Made by a program: the position numbers and the translations under genes
Notes under the pieces: generated by a model
Database searches by the model: none
Told to the model about the DNA's origin: nothing
What the model saw: only the letters and a program-made list of their open reading frames with translations
Shown: one piece after another, positions 56,212-64,000 of the stretch
How the letters are laid out: each line of letters opens with the position of its first letter
How positions within the stretch are numbered: position 1 is the first letter of the stretch
Assembly: GCA_032622095.1 (NCBI GenBank)
Contig: CP136068.1
Coordinates: 124,195,989-124,259,988, forward strand
Direction of reading: 5' to 3'
Source: Siphonodentalium dalli
Lineage: Eukaryota > Mollusca > Scaphopoda > Gadilida > Siphonodentaliidae
DNA length: 64,000 nt

Positions 56212-57210
56212 TTAGTTTACATCAACCATTTTTAATCCGCCGTTCTTATAATCTTGACAAATAACTTTGCGTTTAACTCGATCACGCTTCGAGTTCCAGA
56301 GAAAATTAAAGAGCGTTGTGTCAAGATTTTTCATAAAAATATTACTGGGATTTGGTAGAGCACCAAAAAGGTGCGTTAATTTTGGGAGTATTAGTGATTT
56401 TATCACCGTTATTCGACCAATGGGTGTAAGTAACCGGTGTTTCCATGTTGCTATCAAACGTTTGACTTCAGTAAGTTTTATATCATAATTGATATCCATT
56501 TTGTCAAGGTTGTTGTCAAAGTATATTCCAAGGAGATTGAAAGTACTATCAAATTTTAGTCCAAGATCTGGGCATATAATATCCGTACGCTCCGTATAAG
56601 AGCCAATCCACGACGCCTGACATTTGCTATTGTTAATTTTCAGGCCTGAATAATCTGCAAATGAGTTTAAAACAGTATATACTTCCCTGAGGCTTTCTTC
56701 GCTGACGTCCAAGATGAGAGTCGTGTCGTCTGCATACTGTGTAATTTTGTATTCTAAATTGCCGAGGTTGATACCTTTAATGCGGCCATTGGACTTAATC
56801 ATAATAGCTAAGATTTCCGCGCATATCAAAAAAATATACGGCGAGACTGGGTCACCCTGTCGACAGCCACGATATAGTTTGAAACTCTGAGATATATGCC
56901 CATTTATTAAAATAGATGAGTTGATATTCGTATAAAATATGGAAATCCAAAAGGCGACAGTGTTAACGTTTCGGCCAAATTCACTGAATTGAAGCCTGCG
57001 GGCCATACCAGTGATGTTTACCCAACTAGATTGACACCAGTTGATCACGAAAATGCAAGAAAAATCATAGGTCGTGTGTTTACTTTTTAAAATAAATCCC
57101 CAAGTGTACGACAGGGCTATCCCACAGCCAAATTTGATCTGGAAAAACCCAGAACTACAGCAGCTAGTTAAATAAATTTCCCGCTCACAAAAATCCATTC
57201 CCCCATTCAT
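56212..57210 (-). pseudogene. L1/Tx1-like reverse transcriptase fragment (N-terminal 86 codons are flank)
   Basis: Of this 332-codon open frame, only codons from about residue 87 (FWISIFYTNIN) belong to the element. The part before it is read from flanking DNA across the target duplication. RT motif B is present as CRQGDPVSPYIFLICAE and motif C as QYADDTTLIL. Then come GLKINNSKCQ, LGIYFDN and a thumb-like WKHRLLTPIGRITVIKSLIL, and NFLWNSKRDRVKRKV near the end. The F/YADD box, RQGDPxSPxLF and GRxxxIKSLxLPKL-type motifs place it in the L1/Tx1 group. The frame ends at a TAA (56212-56214) in the middle of the protein. Confidence 0.9.
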
Positions 57211-58879
57211 TCACCAGTTTAAATTATTTAGATATGATGTACAAATCAAATAAACGCGATGTCATCTTTTAATAACGTGTCGCATGTATCAGGTGAAGGT
57301 CATTCTTAAGTTACCTTCACCTTTAGCATTCCATGGTGTACTCGCTCCCCGACTCTAGAACACATTTAGCTCACTGATTCCAATAGGTGAGAAACACACT
57401 GATTTTTGTGAATTCGCGGCTGTGATTTCGAACTTCCGACTTTACAACAGAAGAGCGATAACCCTAACTCGACAAAACAATTTTGTCTGGAATTGGGTTG
57501 TCTTCCCTGCCACGATTTGTCAGATGGTGTTTTAATATGAACTATAATTATCTCCGCCGGAAATCCGAATTCCCTGGTCTATATGCCTGAATGTGATTAT
57601 CCGATTGATCTGTCTTCAAAATGGTATATCATTTACTATATCATTTATCGGGATAGAAAAAGGTCAAGTGATATATCTTATATCATTTGAAAAGATCGCT
57701 GTTGTCATGCCAAGTGTGATCATTCCTTCGACGTAAACCATTCAGTGAAATAGGAAGGGATAATACTGATTTACGTCGAATATCGTTGCCATACTCTTCT
57801 ATATCGGACTAGCTCCCAGATCCAGTGGCGGATTTTTCGTCCATTTTAATCGACTGTATTATACAAATCACTACAGAATGCTACATTTATCGGAACGAGT
57901 GATTTCTCATAATGTTGTATTATAATCTAGAAGTAACTCACATTAATTTGTGTTTGTTTACTTTTAGAAAAGACACGAATTGTTATGAAGTCACGAGGTC
58001 AAATGCGTTCGTATTTTGTGTATGTCAACATTGTGATAAAATATTGTTTTCACATTAAATTATTTCTTTCGGTAGGGGTAGGCCGAAAAAGAAAGTTTCG
58101 GACACGTAGGCGGAGCTAACAACTATTTTTTTCCGCAGGCTGAAAATATTTTGACCCAGCAATGGCAATAAAGATTTTATACTGAATTTTAGTATATACA
58201 TGTACTACACATAGCAGTATAGTTTGTTATTTTGGAGTGGGTTATCGCTTCAGAGCCCATTCTGAACCCCTCTGCTGGATGCGTAAATTCATCATTGTTC
58301 CAGATTGTGATCCGAAAAAATTGGCACTACCTGCATGCTGCGAATCATAAACAAATTTTGCTAAAAAAAACTTTGAAAACAATAAAAAGAAAACTAGGTA
58401 CATCATATCACATAATGCTAATCGAAATGAAAATTGGAAACTAATACATATTGCCTGCCATTGCCTGCCATATGGATAAAATACTCATGTATTCATTTCT
58501 ATCAATTTGTGTTATGTTCACCAAGTCTTCTGGGTCGACAACAGCTTGGGATATCGGTTGCGATTATGCTGTTTTTGACCGAGTCCCGTTACTCTTTTAT
58601 AACGGACTTTACACCCATAATCGCGGGCGGGAGTTATCTTGCGTGTAGGTAAAAGTGAAGCTTTTCGTATACGAAAATAGACGGCAGCCTTTCCCAAGTA
58701 TGATGATATCAAACGTGCATATGTTAGAGGTCCTTTGAATGTTAAAGCGACGAGATTTGTAAGTAAACAAAGCCTTGTTTACCGGAGAATTTTGATTTGT
58801 CACGCTATCAGAAACTGCATGTAAATAGTACGTTAAACGATCGTCAAAATTAAAGTGGTCCTTTAACTTTGACAAGTCC
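56965..58879. other. AT-rich DNA, no gene seen
   Basis: A small hairpin (ggtgaaggtcattc ... ttaccttcacc) lies near 57290-57321. Frames at 58232-58875 overlap on both strands and match nothing I recognise. Confidence 0.45.
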
Positions 58880-60115
58880 TAAGACTTCTCGTTCCGGTAA
58901 CATTTACAAATTGTCTAATAATAATGACATTATCATGAATGAGAGTCATCGAAATCGTGTCTCATATCATAAAAATGTGAGTCTATATATGTTTTGAACA
59001 GTTCTATACTTCCAGCAGAAACTATGAAATATGGTAGTGAATTCCAATGTGGGATAACTCTATTTGTAAAGTAGAATTTTCTCGTGTCCTTTTAAACTAT
59101 TTTCTGTTGTAATTTCTGTTCATGCCCTCTAGTATTGCATGGTGCTCGGGTTCTTTTGAAATAACTGATAAGTGTCCAAGTTATAGTGTCCATTCACCAT
59201 GTTGTACTCTTCAATGAGATCCCGCTGAATCTTCTGAATTTGAGTGACATTAATTCAGTCTTATCATGCGTTCCCGATAAGGCAAATTTCTCACAAGAGG
59301 CACCAATTTCGTCGCTCTTCGTTGTATTCGTTCGATCTCTATGCTTTGATGTTTATAATGTGGCCTCCAAGCTGTGTTGCAATATTCTAGTACTGGTCTT
59401 ACCATAGCGATATACAGTGTTCTGCATGTGTCGATGTCGAGGTTAGTGAATGTTCTGTATATCACCCCGAGAATCATATTTGTTTTCCTGCAAATACAAT
59501 TAACGTGTTCATTAAACTTCAATTGTTCATCTATAACTACGCCGAGGTCGCGCTCCGTTGTACTAGCTATATAATGGTTGGTTCTGCAGTTGTGTCGAAA
59601 CATACGGTATTTATTTCTCGGGATCTTTGCTGAATTAAAATACAACTGCCATTATAGGGACCACTTGCAGACAGAAGCTATATCTTCTTGGATGTTGTCG
59701 AAATTCTACATGTCCCTTTGATATTTTCTGGGAGATCATTGATATAACTGACAAGAAAAGGGATAGGGTCCATCCTACTTCCTTGAGGAACGCCACTTGT
59801 CACGTTGATCCATGATTAAAGGTGGTCATTGACTCGCACACGTTGTTCTCTGCCAAGGAGAAAGTCTCTAGTCCAGTTGTGGATGTTGTTGCTTATACAA
59901 TACAATCGCATTTCATCAATAATCTCTCGTGTGGGACACTATCAAATGCCATTTTAAAATCCAAATAAACGGCATCAATAGGTTCGTTGTTATCCAGGTT
60001 GAAGGTTACGTTATCTAGGTATTCATTTAATTGTGTCCATGTTGACAAGATGCCACGAGACTGTTCTCTTCCATGTGTGTAACAATGGCGTCTCGGGCGA
60101 AATATTCGAATCATA
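58880..60115 (-). mobile_element. Decayed CR1-like LINE, RT middle to C-terminus
   Basis: From right to left the minus strand encodes HGREQSRGILSTWTQLNEYL, VYLDFKMAFDSVPHERL (RT motif A, Asp kept), SGVPQGSRMDPIPFL and YINDLPENI (motif B, near 59745-59815). After a gap, the 131-codon frame 59250-59645 gives ERDLGVVIDEQLKFNEHVN, MILGVIYRTFTNLDIDTCRT, MVRPVLEYCNTAWRP and QRRATKLVPLVRNLPYRERM. Degraded C-terminal sequence continues to about 58880. Motif C (xADD) is not visible. The VIDDQLKFxxHV / RPxLEYxxxxWxP / LPYxxR pattern is typical of CR1-like LINEs in invertebrates. Both ends are uncertain. Confidence 0.82.
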
Positions 60116-60805
60116 CTCTAAAATATTGACAAAGGGCGCCATAAACAATACTTGAGACAGGTTAGATTTTTGGTACAAGATGCGCACCTCGTCTTTCAGA
60201 TTCATAAGTCGAATGGGGACAAATAGCTCGTGTCTAACTTCGACTATCACCTTTGCATGTATAACTTGATGTTGCTGAGCTACTATACGTCATTCGGTTC
60301 AAAGTCCAGTGAACGATGAAGGACATTCTTCAGGAATTGTTCCTTGTGTCATAACTTCGTGGCATGGGGGAATGCTAATTGTCTCCTTCAACCGGATATT
60401 GCATATGGCTGAAAGAACTTCCACTTTAGCTTCATGGGTAGTTGATGATGAGAGTCCATCCCACGATCGCTAAACTGTATCGCTGTTGTTCAATGAAGTC
60501 TAATCCCGTGATAGCATGAGAGCCTATTTCGGCCACTATACATTTGTGAGTATAGATTTCCGAATCCAGCTGTACAGTGCATGCCGTTAATGCACATGCA
60601 TTTCGTAACTTGCTGTGTATAGTTTACATTCTGTCTCATTAAGTTTTGGTATTCTATCATCTGGAATGATCTTGTAGGAGTTGGAATATATTACGGATAG
60701 ACATGGTCCAGTATCAATTAAGCAATAAATATATAACCCATTTATCTGACCCACGAAATGGAAATCTGCATCCGACGAGTGACTGTGCCAGATTATTAAC
60801 CACAT
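60116..60805 (-). pseudogene. Ty3/Gypsy-type LTR retrotransposon relic: aspartic protease and linker
   Basis: The frame at 60587-60805 encodes VGQINGLYIYCLIDTGP, with the DTG-type active-site triad at 60704-60715 on the minus strand, followed by a typical strand-turn-strand region. After frame slips, ITGLDFIEQQRYSLAIVGW appears (about 60470-60515), matching the GLDF(L/I) flap-to-C-terminal segment of Gypsy proteases. Further on, HELFVPIRLMNLKDEV (about 60170-60235) resembles the VPVRLxNL linker before the RT. The RT itself is absent: the sequence switches to the CR1-like LINE at about 60115. No LTRs seen. It is an old fragment with several stops and slips. Confidence 0.75.
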
Positions 60806-63800
60806 TCAAGGCCACGCATGGATGTCAGAGCTCCACGTGTTCATGTATGTAGTATGTCTTTTGAATGAAATAGACGACATTCGGTCCAAAACAGCATCAA
60901 CCCAGTCGATAGCCCAAGCTGTTGTGGGCCGAGAAGACAAGGGTACTCAAATCAAATGATATGTCCACGTTTACATGTATATTAGTCAACGGTTAAATTC
61001 CATTATATTGCACTCAAAGGATGTGTTTTCCGTGACGATTTTTGTTGGACAATTTTAGGACATTGAAACATTTAAAATGTGCAATCACTGTGACCTCAGT
61101 ACATTTCAATGTTTATAACTGCAGGTTCACAGTCAGGACCAGTAGGAAATGAAAGGTGGGCCTTTAAATATATCCAACAAGTTGATAAAAATGAAACACA
61201 TAAAACATAAAAAACAAAAACATGCATTAAAAAAAAACACTTCGTCCGACCACATGTGTAACAAACCATTGCATTGTATCAATAACGAAACATATGTGAT
61301 ACATTGAAGGGTTGTGTTCTCGTGTATATATTTGTCACAAATCTTCGAAAAAGTGGATGAGTTTCTGAAAATACACCGGAAAAAAATAGAAAAAATGGGG
61401 GGGGGGTGCCACACACTAAATAACAGGATGACAGAATTGCCCCTTCAGGAGGGGGCAATCTTCCCCCATCATGGGGTTGATATTACACTTTCATGATAGG
61501 TTGCTATTACACTTTCCTGTTTAGGGACAGATGGGGGCAATTAACTTACCTCCTAAAAAGAGGTAGATAATTGCCATGTTCTGGGGGCAGTGTTCCAATT
61601 CCATATTTGAAACAATCGGAGGGGGTGCCAACCGTACCCCCCCCCCCCCCCCCATGGAACGTACACCTCTGTGTTGTCACAAGAGGGTTGTGACAGGAGG
61701 ACAGAGGCGGCAAGTTTCTTTTTTCCTTTCTGGACGTTGTGCCCCCTTGTCCGTTATTGCTTCCGGTGCCCCTGCAGGCTGGTATAATGACTGTCATGTG
61801 ATAACCTATTATCGATAACGATGAAACATCCCTGGTTTAACTCTGTCAGTTTATCCAAGCGACACCGCCTCTCTCGCTGCACTTAATCTCACATGTCTTT
61901 AGATTTTAATCTTCCAACACATGTGCTAACCATAACAAAAACATTATCCTTACAGCGCTATAAAATACGTCCTCGGTTTTCTGACAGTATGTGCCGTAAC
62001 TTTAATGACTTGTCAATTTAGAACAAACAGAGGTCGGAAGAGGTCCTTAATCTAGCGAATTTTCCCACACTTCGAAGCTTCTTATCTCCAAACGGAAACA
62101 CGTGCGTGTTATGTTGCGCACCTATGCGCACAGAAGGCAAGCACCAACATGTGATCGCCCAAAGGCATTGCAGACAGTGGCGGAGCTTGGCTGCATATAG
62201 GGGAATATTCTAGAAAACATATCCCCTCTCTCACGGAAATAAATAAAGAGTAGAAACGTGTACTCTATTATTTTGTAGATATCGTATTTACACATCCATT
62301 GTGTAGAAATGCCACAAGACGTATGGCGCGCGACAACTAATTACACTATAAAAGAGTACAATTGATTAATAAGTACTCAAATAAAGAGTAACGTGGCGTA
62401 TGTAGCGATCACGTGCCGATGTGCAACGTCATTTTTTCGCAGCGTCATTTTTTCGACCGTGACGCCATTTTGTCTCAATGCTTGGAAAGTAAACTATTCT
62501 TTATCCATTGGAATCATGGAATTTTCATGTAATTACAGACTGTCCACATGTCGGAATCGTGGTAACGGAAACGCGGCAATGTTTTGACTTCATTATTTTT
62601 CATTAAGTTGTGAAATTTCATTGAAAACACCAACATAAATCGTAGGCTACTATTCTTGACTAGGTAGGCCAACTTTACTTTAGATTTTGAATAATTAAAT
62701 TAATAATTTACATCATTTTCATTTGATTACTATAGACTAGTATTATGCATGATGCCATTATCATCTAGCCTATATATTTTATTATTTTCCCCGGACTATA
62801 ATTTATGTTCCTAACCAGCGCCGCCTGAAATTAGCTACACGTCCTTCATCCCGAAGCGAGGGCGGATTTTTTATTTACTATCATTCATCATTGATATATC
62901 ATTTAGGACATTTAGATGTGGAAATTGGAATTTCATTGAAAGATCTTGCAAGTACTATAACATATTAATTAACGGTAAATTATATTGCTATTACTATTAG
63001 TATTACTTAATACGTATGACTACTAGTACTTTAGATTTGAAATATTTACATCATCATCTTTACTAGTATCATGTTGTTGTTGTTGTTGTAGTATCATAGT
63101 ATGATAGTATGTTATTAACAATTTGATGAAAATCTAACTTCTAAGTAACTAAACAGAACATCGTAATTTCCGTATTAGTTGCTCAAATATTCCCATTTTT
63201 TAAATTACCCCTCTGGAGTCCTCATTGACCTTCACCTTGGCGTGAGATTTCATGAATTTTAAAGTTTTTTTTATCATCATCGTTTATCGTCTAACATCAG
63301 TCAGTCAATGTCATCATCATCATCATCATCGTCGTGTTTGCCGACAAAATAATTAATATATTACACAATGTCAATGTGACAACTGACGTACGGCATCAGT
63401 ATTAGTTGTTTTAAATTCAGTCTGTTCAGAGATGAATACCCAGAAATAATTTTGAATCAATAAATGTGCATCGAAATTGGGTGACTTGCTCACAAGTGAA
63501 CTCGCATGTACCTGTAGGCTGTATGGCAATTGTTTTTCCAGAACAATGTTGTTCAGAACAATGTATTTTGACTAATAGTAATAGCTTCATTCAACCATGC
63601 AAATTTAAAATTTGGGTCCCGTGATCTTTCAAGTTGCATGATCTGATGATTCAAAGTTGAAAGTACTTTTGTGTCTCAATCTCATATTAAAACTGCTCAA
63701 GGCACAGCTCTCGAAAGATCCTCATGTCATGAAGCGATATGGGGAGGTGACTTGGAATTGATCCAAAAATCCTCATGTCGATCGTTAAAAGGCGAGGTGG

Positions 63801-64000
63801 CTTTGACAGCTGGTGCTAAATTTCAAGCAGTTACAATGTATATGCTACTCTCGGGATCCAAATAATAGTAGGGGCGGAATAATAGTACAGGGGTGAAATT
63901 TCCTTTAAAATAAATAATAGTATGGGGGCTCAATAATATTACAGGGGGGAATTTTCGCAAATCAACACTAAGTATGGGTCAAAAATTGTGGTTAGTTTCA
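60806..64000. other. AT-rich DNA with homopolymers and short repeats, no gene seen
   Basis: Contains a G run near 61399, a C run of about 17 at 61637-61653, a cgtcattttttcg phrase twice near 62428-62455, a short (TTG)n near 63073-63089, a short (TCA)n near 63310-63331 and aataatagta(c/t) phrases near 63863-63920. Minus/plus frame pairs at 61546-61818 are shadows across the homopolymer. No recognisable gene. Confidence 0.5.

Larger units (their letters stand above)
54688..56964 (-). mobile_element. 5'-truncated L1/Tx1-like LINE with 13 bp target-site duplication
   Basis: The sequence aggcgacagtgtt occurs at 54688-54700 directly left of a T run and at 56952-56964 directly right of the coding region. 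This is the expected layout of a minus-strand LINE insertion: poly(A) (T run 54699-54713 on the plus strand), a polyadenylation signal (AATAAA at 54722-54727), ORF2 coding sequence, abrupt 5' truncation, target duplication. The insert is about 2.25 kb. It encodes the second half of the RT and the C-terminal domain, with one in-frame stop. The clean structure suggests a recent insertion. Confidence 0.92.

Noticed and set aside
56952-57210. The first 86 codons of the 332-codon RT frame as part of the LINE protein
   Set aside because: The target-site duplication at 56952-56964 shows the element ends there; the upstream codons are flanking DNA that happens to be open.
61546-61818. Gly/Pro-rich frames around the C17 run
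   Set aside because: Shadows created by homopolymers; no family resemblance.

Overview
This window looks like a stretch of a metazoan nuclear genome, most likely a marine invertebrate (a mollusc or other lophotrochozoan is my best guess, not something the sequence proves). The reasons are AT-rich DNA with no dense bacterial-type gene array, no operons, long simple-sequence tracts, many short inverted-repeat elements, and decayed non-LTR retrotransposons of the CR1/Jockey-like and L1/Tx1-like kinds. I found no convincing host protein-coding gene, no tRNA or rRNA and no CRISPR array. Nearly every recognisable coding signal belongs to a transposable element.

Layout. 1-10.5 kb: AT-rich DNA with dispersed diverged repeats and one strong palindrome (8421-8520). 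10.5-11.7 kb: a 1.2 kb terminal-inverted-repeat element with palindromic subterminal repeats. 13.3-17.8 kb: a minus-strand APE-type LINE (endonuclease plus reverse transcriptase) with a 2A-like motif near its N-terminus, a shared frameshift and an apparently exact 811 bp internal tandem duplication. 19-20 kb: a foldback element and a 263 bp direct duplication. 23.7-26.6 kb: two copies of a nested-hairpin MITE in opposite orientation, bracketing about 29 copies of a 40 bp satellite. 26.7-36.9 kb: a dense field of small non-autonomous DNA elements, including three copies of a TTAA-flanked family and a near-perfect 208 bp TTAA hairpin, plus long (TG)n and (TC)n tracts.

37.7-42 kb: an RTE-tail-like repeat, one half of a dispersed inverted repeat pair, and a very uncertain bZIP-like relic. 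43.5-47.2 kb: the most substantial non-LINE coding remnant. It is a minus-strand, zinc-finger-bearing, RNase-H-fold transposase-like gene whose first ~550 codons are open and whose C-terminal half is broken by several single-base frameshifts. 47.4-47.8 kb: another MITE. 49.8-50.9 kb: a decayed plus-strand LINE. 52-53.6 kb: three tandem arrays. 54.7-57.0 kb: a young 5'-truncated L1/Tx1-like LINE with poly(A), polyadenylation signal and a 13 bp target-site duplication. 58.9-60.1 kb: a decayed CR1-like LINE. 60.1-60.8 kb: a Ty3/Gypsy protease relic. 61-64 kb: AT-rich DNA with homopolymers.

The genes do not form a cooperating pathway. The window is best read as accessory, repeat-rich intergenic (or large intronic) DNA. 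Several coding remnants differ from an intact frame by single-base indels, which could be real decay or long-read assembly error. Raw-read support would decide.
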